Positions 53,101 through 62,186 of a stretch of DNA of 64,000 nucleotides are shown piece after piece. A program made the translations under genes and the position numbers. The notes under the pieces were generated by a model. That model was not told the origin of the DNA. It did not search any database and saw only the letters and a list, made by a program, of their open reading frames with translations. The DNA comes from Cupriavidus sp. YR651 (GTDB lineage: Bacteria > Pseudomonadota > Gammaproteobacteria > Burkholderiales > Burkholderiaceae). Positions within the stretch are counted from its first letter, which is position 1. The number at the start of each line of letters is the position of its first letter. The stretch spans positions 123,571-187,570 of the forward strand of contig NZ_FMYZ01000004.1 in assembly GCF_900101625.1 (NCBI RefSeq), read 5' to 3'.

Positions 53101-53969
53101 TGCCGCGCCTGATAGGCCGGATCGGCCTCCAGCCGCCGCTGCGCTTCCACCTTCTGGCCCAGGCTGGCCAGCGTTTCCTGCGCCACGGTGTCGTCCGGGA
53201 CTTCCTTCAGGTAGCGCTCGAACCAGCGGTAGTAGGCGGGATCATCGTTCACGCCATAGAGCGTGCGCCGCCAGATATCGAGCGCTGTCTTGCGATCGCC
53301 ATCCGGTCGCTGGGTGATGCGATAGAGGATGTCGAGCCCTTCCTCGCGGGTGGCGGCGCGATCCGTGAGCAGGCTGGCCAGGGCCATGGCGAGGCGCAGG
53401 TCATCGGGGTCCTGTCGCGCGCGTCGGCGCAACTCGGCGATGGCGCGCGTGCGGCCTGCGGGCGTGCCGGCGAGGATACGGTAGTAGTCGCCCGCCAGCT
53501 CGCCGCCGGGGGCGCCGCGCGGAAACAGGGCCTCCAGCCGCGCCGCCGCTTCCTCGGACTTGCCGCTGCGCGCGAGCAGGCGCACGGTGGCCATCTCGCG
53601 CTTGTCCCGCGTGGCGATGCGATAGGCGTCCTCGAGTTCCAGCGTTGCCGGCCCGCCGGGATCGCGCTCGCGCATCCTGCGCAGGATCTTTTCCGCTTCG
53701 ACGGGCCGGTTCGAGCGGATTTCGATCAGGCCGAGCATCTTGAGGGCCTCCGGCTGCCGGGGATCGATCAGCAGCGCCTTCTCCAGGATGCCGCGCGCCA
53801 TGTCCGCGCGGTTCTTCGCTTCCCACATGCGCGCCGCCGACAGCAGTTGCGTCATCTCGGCGGAGGGCGCTGCGCGGGGCGCCGAGGCGGCCGGCTGGCC
53901 GAGGGTGGGCTGGGTCGCGGCACTGGCCAGCAACAGCGCCAGCGTGGGGGCTAGCGCGTGGCGGGGCAT
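50157..53969 (-). CDS. bcsC: Cellulose export outer-membrane protein BcsC
   Basis: A 1270-residue secretion protein. A signal peptide (MPRHALAPTLALLLASAATQ) is followed by about 16-19 TPR-like repeats (roughly 40-880) forming the periplasmic scaffold. The C-terminal 16-strand beta-barrel begins near residue 920 and ends RPYSTY. It is slightly longer than E. coli BcsC (1157). The ATG at 53969 overlaps the bcsZ stop by 19 bases. The longer frame running to 54812 lies inside bcsZ and is not real. Confidence 0.93.
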   Translation of the reverse strand: MPRHALAPTLALLLASAATQPTLGQPAASAPRAAPSAEMTQLLSAARMWEAKNRADMARGILEKALLIDPRQPEALKMLGLIEIRSNRPVEAEKILRRMRERDPGGPATLELEDAYRIATRDKREMATVRLLARSGKSEEAAARLEALFPRGAPGGELAGDYYRILAGTPAGRTRAIAELRRRARQDPDDLRLAMALASLLTDRAATREEGLDILYRITQRPDGDRKTALDIWRRTLYGVNDDPAYYRWFERYLKEVPDDTVAQETLASLGQKVEAQRRLEADPAYQARQRGLAQLERGQLGDADIALQNAYRKRRDDAEVIGGLGLVRLRQGRHDEARELFARAMELDPDNRNKWRSLMGTATFWGTVAKAREANAQGKPAQAEALARQALALQPDNASAQSILADALIAQNKAPEAETLLRAMIARPQPDLGALRTLVKLLQDLQRVDEIGPLIASTEKRMGGTAGSASELRQLRADLLSVQAEQLLTQQERSQAMARLEESIRLAPDAPWTRFTLARLYRDLALPALGRTVMEDGLAVAPSSEMRYATALYLNSLDDIDAASEVLAAVPQAERSDGMRNLASNLSAQRLLRDARRLLAEGRDADARALLQQAASEAKDDPHMLASIGREWIALGEPDTGLKLVSGWLAAHPADPHLDIRLRYGELLAAANRDDALRDWITESRAMPGITEEQRAAFDDQSLRLALRRTDRQIAAGDLGGARQTLYAVPAAQQTDRRWLLTLADLREAGGDYNGAAQAARAVLATQPEDAGARLTLARMLERTGHEDEALDLVRTVLADTADDDIDTRLAVARRFTAMRHEDEASAVVDDLARRYPDRSDVTVQRGRIAQSRGSFNDAAALYRTAQEQEQRESLLAGPEGTPAGRALRGLESRRQGQVATAVMQSNKSGDEGISKLHATEIPLYVRIPHGYTGHMFFHADTVLLDAGALPANRLSAASEFGKIAALGNAGLSPSQQHDRGVALAAGYEYDGAYNSWRADVGTTPLGFTEQTVVGGIRYRAELGPASASVDVSRRAVTSSLISYAGATDPVTGETWGGIVRNGIHLRYARDIGRAGVFADVGAGLYTGHNVVTNHEVTVRTGFDYPVWAQRNQRVTSGLVLNYWHYSDNQRFYTFGHGGYYSPQRYLSFGIPLDWTGRRQKLSWRFQGSAGWSFTYEDPAPFYPTRPDLQQLAGNPVHGGGSGGGFSYTLGATIEYTFAPRWVAGAGFQIDRSRDYAPNRAMAWIRYLFDRQQDPVPFPPTPVRPYSTY

Positions 53970-55204
53970 GTCGAATCCCAGGCTGGTATCAACGTGCCGT
54001 CCGCGTCGAAACGATAGTGGCCGGAGAGGAAGCCCATGCCGAACAGGGCAAGCACCTGGCTGTAATAGCCCAGCGGCGCCTGTGCCGCCAGGGCGCGCAT
54101 GCGCTCCACCTGCGCGCGTGCCGCATCGGTGTGGCCGAGCGCGGCGAGATAGGGCGCGACGGCCGCGGAGTAGCCCGCGTTGCCGGCATTGGGCCCGGCT
54201 GCGCCGGTTTCGGTGTTGACGCGTTCCGGCGGATGGCCGTGGGCCAGCACATAGTCGGCGAGTGGCCGGAACGTGTGCAGGACCGTGGTGCGCAGCGGGT
54301 CGCGCGGCGACATGATGCCTGCCCACAGGTAGACACGGATCGCGTTGTAGGCGCTCTCGCCCCCGGTTGCCTTGTCGGGGCGGAAGCCGCGTCCCTTGTG
54401 ATATTCGACCCAGTCCGGCGAGAAGCCGCGCGGGGCCGTATCGACGATCAGCCTGGCGGACGAATCCACCATCGCCTTCCACGCGCTGTCTTCCGACAAG
54501 ACCACGGCCAGCCGGCGCATCACGGGCAGCGGCACGTAGCTTGGGTTCAGGCGCCACGTGTCGGGGGCCAGCCGGAAGCCGACCGGGCCGGGCAATACCG
54601 TACGGCCGAGGCCCGGCAGGACGGCGGTTTCCTCGTGCAGCACGCGCCGCGCCACCAGCGTGCCCAGCGCCGTGAAACGGCGTTCCTTCCAGAGCCGGCC
54701 CGCTTCCAGCAGCGTGTAGGCGATCCACAGGTCGGCATCGGACGCCGGATTGGCATCGATCACGCCCCAGGTGCCCGCGTCGGGGCCTTCCGTGCGCCGG
54801 CCCCAGATCCATGCGGGCAGATGGGCGCTGAGGTCGCCGCGCGCGAGATTGTTTTCGGTCCAGCCCAGCAGCTTGTCGAAGGTCGCCCGGTCATTGGCGA
54901 CCAGCGCGAAGAACAGCGCATAGGCTTGTCCTTCGGACACGGTGGCCTGGCGTTCGGTGCTCGCGTCGATGACCCGTCCGTCCTGGCTGACGGTGGTGCG
55001 CTTGAACGCATCCCAGTCGGGCCACGGACACGTTGCCGCGCTGGCGGGCAGCGCGATGCCGGCAAGCATGCAGGCCGATAGCAAGGGAAGCAGCGTGCGG
55101 AAAAGCGAGCGGAACAGTGGACCGGGCAGCGAGAAGGCCGGGGCTGGCCACCGGACCCGCCGGCGGGCCCACTGACGGACGAGGCAGGGCAGGGCCCGCC
55201 GCAT
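53951..55204 (-). CDS. bcsZ: Endo-beta-1,4-glucanase BcsZ (GH8)
   Basis: A 417-residue periplasmic cellulase that trims or frees nascent cellulose chains. A long basic N-terminus precedes the hydrophobic signal core (LLPLLSACMLAGIALPASA); the mature GH8 domain starts at about residue 58. The catalytic Glu is in TVSEGQAYALFFALV and the Asp-containing loop in DANPASDADLWIAY. The start at 55204 immediately follows the bcsB stop. No other in-frame Met precedes the signal core, so the long N-terminus is kept. Confidence 0.93.
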   Translation of the reverse strand: MRRALPCLVRQWARRRVRWPAPAFSLPGPLFRSLFRTLLPLLSACMLAGIALPASAATCPWPDWDAFKRTTVSQDGRVIDASTERQATVSEGQAYALFFALVANDRATFDKLLGWTENNLARGDLSAHLPAWIWGRRTEGPDAGTWGVIDANPASDADLWIAYTLLEAGRLWKERRFTALGTLVARRVLHEETAVLPGLGRTVLPGPVGFRLAPDTWRLNPSYVPLPVMRRLAVVLSEDSAWKAMVDSSARLIVDTAPRGFSPDWVEYHKGRGFRPDKATGGESAYNAIRVYLWAGIMSPRDPLRTTVLHTFRPLADYVLAHGHPPERVNTETGAAGPNAGNAGYSAAVAPYLAALGHTDAARAQVERMRALAAQAPLGYYSQVLALFGMGFLSGHYRFDADGTLIPAWDSTCPATR

Positions 55205-55205
55205 G

Positions 55206-57530
55206 TCAGCCTCCGGTGCGGCGCGCCGCAAGCCTGCCAAGTGCCCAGAACAGCGTCAGCGCGACCATCAGTCCGGCCAGGATGCCGGCGATGGCCAGCA
55301 ACGCCGGATGCGCCGACATCCTGATCCAGGCGCGCGCATACCAGGGCAGGTTGCCCACGTAATAGCGGTCGCCAAGCCGCAAGCCTTCGACCTCGCGCTG
55401 CCGCACCACGGTGATGTCGCCGCGAACCTGCGCGACCCTGCCCGGGTCTTCCAGCACGTCGAGCACGTCACGGACGTGGTCCGCGCTGGTGGCGGTGATG
55501 GCCACCACGCTGCGGCGTTCCGCGTAGGGGGACTCGAAGCCGATGAGCGCGGCCAGCGGACCGTCCGCGGTCAGGATGGCCCGGCCTGCCGGGGATACCG
55601 CGTCTTCCTCGGCGCCTGCGAGCCAGTTGGACCACGCGCCGGAGCGCTGGTCGCGCAAGGCGATCTCGGTGCGGCCCTGTGCGATCAGCAGCGGCAGCGA
55701 CTTGCCCCAGCTGGCCAGGATCTGCCCGGCGCTGCCGGTGCCGATCAACAGCAGATTGCGCTCCTTGACGCTGTCGATGGACCCGGCCGAGGCGACCATC
55801 ACGCGCAGCGCCGGCAGCCCGGTCCACTTGCCCATATGCCCCAGCAGCGTGAGCAGCGCTTCCTCGTCCATCGTGCCCGGCGCATCGGGCATCACGACGG
55901 CCGTGTCGGCCAGGTCGGCCAGCCGCGTGAACGGGTAGCCGCTGTTGGCGAAGAACGCCAGGTTGGGCAGCGCCGCGTAGTGCGAAAAGCCGCTGAAATC
56001 GATCGACGAGTCCGGGTCCACCGCCGCGCGCGCCACGCTGGTCACGCCGGACGCGCACAGGCTGGTCTTTTGCGAATCGATCTGGAAGCGGATCTGCATC
56101 TGGTTGTTGCTGCCCACGCGGAACGCCGGTATCAGGATCTCGCTGCTGGTGCTTGCGCTGCTGCCCGACAGCAGCGGCACGCTGACCAGGTTTTCTTCCG
56201 TCTGCGACGCGAGCGGCTTGAGCCGGTATGACCGCACGAGCTGCTCGTTGATGTCCACGCTGACCACCGAATCGTTGTAGGTGGATGGCGCGGTGTAGAG
56301 GTACTTCACGTTGAGCGGCACGGCGCGGTCGTTCCAGCCGAACAGATCGGCCGGCACGCGCAGGTTGACGCGGATGACGTCGGGGTTGTTGCCGGCGACC
56401 TGCAATTGCTGCGGATCGGTCACCAGTTCCCTGAACAGCACGGGCCGGTCGACGGGCGCCCAGGCCGGGGCGTCATAGGGCTTGCGCGGCTTGCCCAGTT
56501 CCACGGCCTGCACGGCTGCGCGGTTGCCGGCCATCGCGGCCTTGCCGAGCACCAGGGCGTTGGCGGCGATCTGCAGCTCCTGCGCGTTGCGCCCGGCCAG
56601 GACCAGCAGCTTGCGCGCGGGATTGGCGGGGTTGGGCATCACGCTGACCGATGCGCCGGTGATGTCCGGCAGGGAGAGGTCGGCCGGCATGGCGCCCGGT
56701 GTGGCGAGGACGATGGCGTGCGCATCGGCGGGCGCGGTGCGGCTGACTGGGAAGCGCATCTCGCGGTAGCTGGCCAGCGCGCCGAGCCACGACGCCACCA
56801 CGCCGGCGGCGCGCAGCGTGGCCGCGTCCGCGTTGGCGGGCAGCACGAAGGGCACCGTGACGCGGCGGTTGTCGCGGCGGTCGAAGAATGGGGCGGGCAG
56901 CAGCGCGAGGTTATCGGGCAGCGTGACGGATGCCTTGGTGAGCGCGAGCGTGCTGGTCGGGCTGATATCGGCCCACAGGCTCGAGTGATACGGGTCTTCG
57001 CAGTGATCGAGTGTGTAGTGCGCGATCAGCTGGAGGTTGATGCGATTGAAGTCGGTGAAGAAGCGCGGATCGAGATCGATCTCGCGCGTGATCTGCTGGC
57101 CGGCGCGTTCCTTTTCCAGCGGCAGCGTCGCCACCACCTCGTCGTTCAGCCTGACCTTCAGGTGCGAGAGCGGGTAGACCAGCGAAGGGGAATACGTAAA
57201 GACCAGCCTGAGCTTTGCGGCGGTCACCACTTCATCGAGGCGCACGCCGACATTGATCGTGCGGTCGGGGTCGACGCCGCGCAGCGCGATCGGATGATCC
57301 GCGCCCATCTGGCTGAACGTGAGGACTTGCGTGCGGCCGACGGGAGCGGCCGCGGTTGTGGTGGGATTGGGAAGGTTGGCGACGTTGGCGACGTTGGCGA
57401 TGGGGGCCGGGGCGGGGCCACGTTGCGCGGGATCGGCGGATTGCGCGATGGCGACGGCAGGGACGGCGGCCATCAGCAGTACGGCCAACCGGGTGCAACC
57501 ACATCTCAGGCCTGACACGAGAACAGTCAT
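55206..57530 (-). CDS. bcsB: Cellulose synthase periplasmic subunit BcsB
   Basis: A 774-residue periplasmic subunit with one C-terminal membrane anchor (AIAGILAGLMVALTLFWALG) packing against BcsA. A signal peptide is present (MTVLVSGLRCGCTRLAVLLM onward), then alternating carbohydrate-binding and flavodoxin-like domains (FTYSPSLVYPLSHLKVRLND; NVKYLYTAPSTYNDS). First gene of the nine-gene operon. The longer frame to 57653 has no ribosome-binding site; MTVLVSG at 57530 gives a proper signal peptide. Confidence 0.93.
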   Translation of the reverse strand: MTVLVSGLRCGCTRLAVLLMAAVPAVAIAQSADPAQRGPAPAPIANVANVANLPNPTTTAAAPVGRTQVLTFSQMGADHPIALRGVDPDRTINVGVRLDEVVTAAKLRLVFTYSPSLVYPLSHLKVRLNDEVVATLPLEKERAGQQITREIDLDPRFFTDFNRINLQLIAHYTLDHCEDPYHSSLWADISPTSTLALTKASVTLPDNLALLPAPFFDRRDNRRVTVPFVLPANADAATLRAAGVVASWLGALASYREMRFPVSRTAPADAHAIVLATPGAMPADLSLPDITGASVSVMPNPANPARKLLVLAGRNAQELQIAANALVLGKAAMAGNRAAVQAVELGKPRKPYDAPAWAPVDRPVLFRELVTDPQQLQVAGNNPDVIRVNLRVPADLFGWNDRAVPLNVKYLYTAPSTYNDSVVSVDINEQLVRSYRLKPLASQTEENLVSVPLLSGSSASTSSEILIPAFRVGSNNQMQIRFQIDSQKTSLCASGVTSVARAAVDPDSSIDFSGFSHYAALPNLAFFANSGYPFTRLADLADTAVVMPDAPGTMDEEALLTLLGHMGKWTGLPALRVMVASAGSIDSVKERNLLLIGTGSAGQILASWGKSLPLLIAQGRTEIALRDQRSGAWSNWLAGAEEDAVSPAGRAILTADGPLAALIGFESPYAERRSVVAITATSADHVRDVLDVLEDPGRVAQVRGDITVVRQREVEGLRLGDRYYVGNLPWYARAWIRMSAHPALLAIAGILAGLMVALTLFWALGRLAARRTGG

Positions 57531-57715
57531 ATCGGTAGCACTGTGGAGGTGGGCGCAGCAGCAACATCGCACTCGATGCGTGCGCCAGCGTACGGAACGT
57601 ACTGCGTGGCCAATATAGCACGCTGATTTCGCGTCGCGAATCGGCAACGTCACATGCGGAGGCGATCTAAAAAAAATTCAACAGGACCGCTCCGCGCGTC
57701 GAAGACGCTTAAGTC

Positions 57716-57736
57716 AGCCGCCTCGACGAGGCGGCT
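57716..57736 (-). terminator. Hairpin after the proline iminopeptidase gene
   Basis: A perfect 9-bp stem AGCCGCCTC/GAGGCGGCT with a three-base loop, seven bases past the stop. There is no real T-run behind it on the minus strand, so termination strength is uncertain. The remaining gap to bcsB (57531-57715) includes an A-rich run and probably the bcs promoter. Confidence 0.6.
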
Positions 57737-57743
57737 GGTGACG

Positions 57744-58706
<963 letters not shown>

Positions 58707-58774
58707 TCAGGCTCCGGAAGGGATGTGGAGCCTGAGTGTAGCGCGGCGGACAGCCATCCCGGCCCATGCGCCCG

Positions 58775-59551
58775 CTACGCGAGGTGCGCGCCGAATCCGC
58801 TTTGCCCCGGCGCGATGTCCGAGCGCAGCGTGAGTGCGGGGATCTCGTAGTCCCCGGCATTCTGGCGGCGGAACGGAATCGGCGTGGTGCCGAACAGGTT
58901 GTCGAGACGCTCGCCCAGTGCATCGCGGGTGGCGGGGAAGGATGCCTCGTCGATGCGGTGGGTCCGGTAGACCACGAACGGCGGCAGCACGTCGAAGCCG
59001 GGGTAGTACAGGATGCCGTGATGGATCGGGAACAGGATGTCCTCCATCGGGCCGTTGATGCCGCGCGGGCTGTAGTGCGATTCCCATCCGCCCGCCGTGA
59101 CCATCAGCATCGCGCGTTTGCCCGCGAGCGTGCCTTCGCCATAACGGTCGCCCCAGTGCGCCTCGGAGTGTTCGCCCACGCCATACGCGAAGCCGTAGGC
59201 ATAGACGCGTTCCACCCAGCCTTTCAGGATCGCCGGCATCGAGAACCACCACAGGGGGAATTGCAGGATGACCGCATCCGCCCAGCGCAGCTTGTCCTGT
59301 TCGCGCGCGATGTCCGGACTCTGCAGGCCATTCTCGAACGCGTGCAGGGAGTCCAGGGCGGGGTCGAAGCGCTCGCCGGCCCGCTGGCGCAGACTGTCGT
59401 CGGCATCGATGGCGGCTTTCCAGTTCATTGCGTACAAGTCCGATACCTGGACCACGTGTCCCGCGGCCTCGAGGCGCTGGATCGTGAAGTCCCTGAGCGC
59501 GCCGTTGAGCGAACGGGGTTCGGGATGGGCGTAGACGAGAAGAATATTCAT
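58775..59551 (-). CDS. Flavodoxin-fold NAD(P)H quinone oxidoreductase
   Basis: A 258-residue FMN/FAD-dependent reductase of the MdaB/NQO1 (Flavodoxin_2) family. It shows MNILLVYAHPEPRSLNGALR at the N-terminus, FPLWWFSMPAILKGWVERVY in the flavin-binding middle and MVTAGGWESHYS. It likely reduces quinones by two electrons for detoxification. Divergent from the LysR gene across 98 bases that contain a perfect palindrome, so it is probably that regulator's target. Confidence 0.88.
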   Translation of the reverse strand: MNILLVYAHPEPRSLNGALRDFTIQRLEAAGHVVQVSDLYAMNWKAAIDADDSLRQRAGERFDPALDSLHAFENGLQSPDIAREQDKLRWADAVILQFPLWWFSMPAILKGWVERVYAYGFAYGVGEHSEAHWGDRYGEGTLAGKRAMLMVTAGGWESHYSPRGINGPMEDILFPIHHGILYYPGFDVLPPFVVYRTHRIDEASFPATRDALGERLDNLFGTTPIPFRRQNAGDYEIPALTLRSDIAPGQSGFGAHLA

Positions 59552-59612
59552 GACCGAGAACTCCGGATGTCGGGAAGGAAGAGAGTAGGAACAGGGTAGG
59601 GTTTGGTCAGGT

Positions 59613-59636
59613 ATATTGGAAATGAATTTCCAATAT
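59613..59636. promoter_or_regulatory. Perfect palindrome between quinone reductase and LysR genes
   Basis: ATATTGGAAA and TTTCCAATAT form a perfect 10-bp inverted repeat around TGAA, 14 bases before the LysR start and about 60 bases before the reductase start. Placement in a divergent LysR/target gap fits a regulator binding site for both genes. It is much more AT-rich than its surroundings. Confidence 0.7.
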
Positions 59637-59649
59637 TGCAGGTATTGCC

Positions 59650-60543
59650 ATGAATAATCTCCGCAGGCTGGATCTCAACCTGCTGGTCACGCTGGATGTC
59701 CTGCTCTCGGAACACAATGTGACCCGTGCGGCGCAGCGGCTGAACTTGTCCCAGCCATCGGTCAGCGTCCACCTCGCCAAGCTGCGGGACATCCTGGGGG
59801 ATCCGCTGTTGTTGCCCGGGCCACGCGGCATGCGCCCGACGGCGCGGGCGGAAGCCTTGCGCGAACCGCTGCGGCTGGCACTGGAAGCGCTTGAACTTGC
59901 GGTGTCGCCCGCGACGCCGTTCGATCCGGCCGGGGCCAGTCACACCTGGAGGATTGCCGCGACTGACTACGTCGAGTCAACGGTGCTGCTGCCCGCGCTG
60001 GGCACGTTGCGCACCGCGGCGCCCGGCACGCGGCTGGCCGTGCTGGAACTCGCGCCGCCACGCATCGCCAGGCAGCTGGAGCGGGGCGATCTGGATCTGG
60101 CCTTTCATACCAGCGCGGACGCGCCGTCCGGGCTGCGTCACCGGCCGCTGTTCACGGAGCAATATGTGCTGGTGGGCCGCGCCGGCCACCCTCGCCTGAA
60201 AAGACGGCCCACGCGTGCGCAGTTTTGCGCCCTCGAGCACGTCATCGTGTCGCCGGATGGCGGCGGATTTCGCGGCGTCACCGATGAAGCGCTGGCCGAG
60301 GCCGGACTGACGCGCCGCGTCGTGCTATCGGTGCCGCACTTCCTGTTCGTGATGTCGGTCCTCGCGCGCACGGACCTCGTGGCGATGTTGCCCGCGCGCC
60401 TGGTGCGGGACACGGATGCGCTGCAAGTGGTCGAGGCCCCCGTCGACGTGGCGGGCTACGAGGTAAGCATGCTCTGGCACGAGCGCTCCCATCGCGACCC
60501 CGCCCACCAATGGCTGCGCGAGACCATCGCGGCGTCCGTCTGA
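59650..60543 (+). CDS. LysR-family transcriptional regulator
   Basis: A 297-residue LysR regulator of the NodD/PnbR-like branch (MNNLRRLDLNLLVTLDVLLS; HNVTRAAQRLNLSQPSVSVH; RDILGDPLLLPGPRGMRPTA). A LysR substrate-binding domain follows. Divergent from the quinone reductase gene and separated by the palindrome at 59613-59636, which it probably binds. Effector unknown; a quinone or electrophile would fit. Confidence 0.88.
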   Translation: MNNLRRLDLNLLVTLDVLLSEHNVTRAAQRLNLSQPSVSVHLAKLRDILGDPLLLPGPRGMRPTARAEALREPLRLALEALELAVSPATPFDPAGASHTWRIAATDYVESTVLLPALGTLRTAAPGTRLAVLELAPPRIARQLERGDLDLAFHTSADAPSGLRHRPLFTEQYVLVGRAGHPRLKRRPTRAQFCALEHVIVSPDGGGFRGVTDEALAEAGLTRRVVLSVPHFLFVMSVLARTDLVAMLPARLVRDTDALQVVEAPVDVAGYEVSMLWHERSHRDPAHQWLRETIAASV

Positions 60544-60654
60544 GCCGCCTCCCACGGACTCCCACGTATACCCTGAGCCGCAAGGCAGCCGACCGGCCTC
60601 TCCCGCCGCACGCCCAGCACCCGCGCGCCCTGGCGGGCGATACCTCGCCGGTAT

Positions 60655-60679
60655 CCAACACATACCCAACAGGTGTTGG
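60655..60679. promoter_or_regulatory. Inverted repeat upstream of the aromatic-acid transporter
   Basis: CCAACAC at 60655-60661 and GTGTTGG at 60673-60679 form a perfect 7-bp inverted repeat separated by 11 bases, about 110 bases before the transporter start. A regulator binding site is possible. Another CAACA lies in the spacer. Confidence 0.4.
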
Positions 60680-60786
60680 ACCCTCGGTATGCGGCGTGCC
60701 TATTCTCCTCGCCAGACGACGCACGCAAAGCGCGTCACCGTCATCCCGACGCAAGCAGCGGGACCCTTCATGACAGGAGAGAGGCA

Positions 60787-62181
60787 GTGAGACAGATCGA
60801 CGTTTGCAATGTGGTGGACCGTTCCACCTTCAGCCGCTTCCATGCGGGCGTGCTGTTCTGGTGCGCGGTGATCATCATCTTCGACGGATACGACCTTGCC
60901 ATCGCCGGCATCGCGTTGCCGTCGATCATGAAGGACATGGGCGTCTCCGCCACCTCCGCCGGCTTCATGGTCAGCGCGGCGCTGTTCGGCATGATGTTCG
61001 GCGCGATCTTCCTGGGCACCGTCGCGGACCGCATTGGCCGGCGCAAGGCGATTGCCATCTGCATCCTGCTGTTCAGCCTGTTCACGGCGGCGGCGGGCCT
61101 GACCAGTGATCCCGTGCTGTTCGCGGTCAGCCGCTTCCTGGCGGGACTCGGCATCGGCGGCGTGATGCCCAATGTGGTGGCCCAGATGACCGAGTATTCG
61201 CCGCGCAGGCTCCGCGGCACGCTGGTGACGCTGATGTTCAGTGGCTATTCGGTGGGCGGCATGCTTGCCGCGCTGCTGGGCAGGCAGTTGCTGGAGCAGT
61301 ATGGCTGGCAGTCGGTGTTCATCGCGGCAGGATTGCCGGCCTTGCTGGTCCCGCTGCTGGTGAAGTGGCTGCCGGAGTCGATGTCGTACCTGATCCGCAC
61401 CGGGCAGGACGCCCCGCTGCGCAAGATCGTGGCCGGGCTCGATCCCGCCTACGTGCATCGCGGCGGCGACCGCTTCGTGCAGCCGCAGGGCGGCGCGGGC
61501 GACCGCGCATCGATCCGGCAATTGTTCGAGGACGGACGTGGCCTCAGCACAGGCATGTTCTGGGTGGCATTCTTCATGTGCCTGTTCATGGTCTACGCGT
61601 TGAGCTCCTGGCTCACCAAGCTGATGGCATCGGCGGGCTACAGCCTGGGTTCGGCGCTGACGTTCGTACTGGTGCTCAATATCGGCGGCATGATCGGCGC
61701 CATCGGGGGCGGCTGGCTGGCGGACCGGTTCAGCATCAAGTACGTGCTGATGGCGATGTATGCGCTGGCCGCCGTGTCGATCGCGCTGCTGGGCTATCCG
61801 GTGCCGACGCCGGTGCTGTTCGTGCTCGTCGGTCTTGCGGGCGCGTCGACGATCGGCACGCAGATCGTCACGTATGCATATGCCGGGCAGTTCTATCCGA
61901 TTGCGGCGCGCTCGACCGGTATCGGCTGGGCGTCAGGCGTCGGCCGCGCGGGCGCCATCATCGCGCCGGTGCTGATCGGTGTGCTGGTCAGCATGGCGCT
62001 GCCGCTGGAGCGGAATTTCCTGGCCATCGCGGTGCCGGGCGTCCTGGCGATGCTGGCGGTGGCGTGCATCGATCACCGGCGTTCGGCATCGAGCCTCGCG
62101 TCGACGTCACCGGAAATCCCGGTGAAGGCGGGCGCCGTACCCAAGGTCGCCGCGATTCGCGCGTCGCGCGCGGAAGGCTAG
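60787..62181 (+). CDS. MFS aromatic acid:H+ symporter family (AAHS)
   Basis: A 464-residue 12-helix transporter. The AAHS signature is present: helix 1 IIIFDGYDLAIAGIALPSIM, then LGTVADRIGRRKAIAICILL and RFLAGLGIGGVMPNVVAQMT. BenK/PcaK/VanK relatives import benzoate-type acids. The start is a GTG at 60787 behind AGGAGAG; the upstream part of the frame is not conserved. It is monocistronic here. The ligand cannot be told, but the window's aromatic theme fits. Confidence 0.9.
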   Translation: MRQIDVCNVVDRSTFSRFHAGVLFWCAVIIIFDGYDLAIAGIALPSIMKDMGVSATSAGFMVSAALFGMMFGAIFLGTVADRIGRRKAIAICILLFSLFTAAAGLTSDPVLFAVSRFLAGLGIGGVMPNVVAQMTEYSPRRLRGTLVTLMFSGYSVGGMLAALLGRQLLEQYGWQSVFIAAGLPALLVPLLVKWLPESMSYLIRTGQDAPLRKIVAGLDPAYVHRGGDRFVQPQGGAGDRASIRQLFEDGRGLSTGMFWVAFFMCLFMVYALSSWLTKLMASAGYSLGSALTFVLVLNIGGMIGAIGGGWLADRFSIKYVLMAMYALAAVSIALLGYPVPTPVLFVLVGLAGASTIGTQIVTYAYAGQFYPIAARSTGIGWASGVGRAGAIIAPVLIGVLVSMALPLERNFLAIAVPGVLAMLAVACIDHRRSASSLASTSPEIPVKAGAVPKVAAIRASRAEG

Positions 62182-62186
62182 GTCCG

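Noticed and set aside
53970-54812. N-terminal extension of the bcsC frame inside bcsZ
   Set aside because: The extension lies in the shadow of bcsZ, and a signal peptide begins at 53969.
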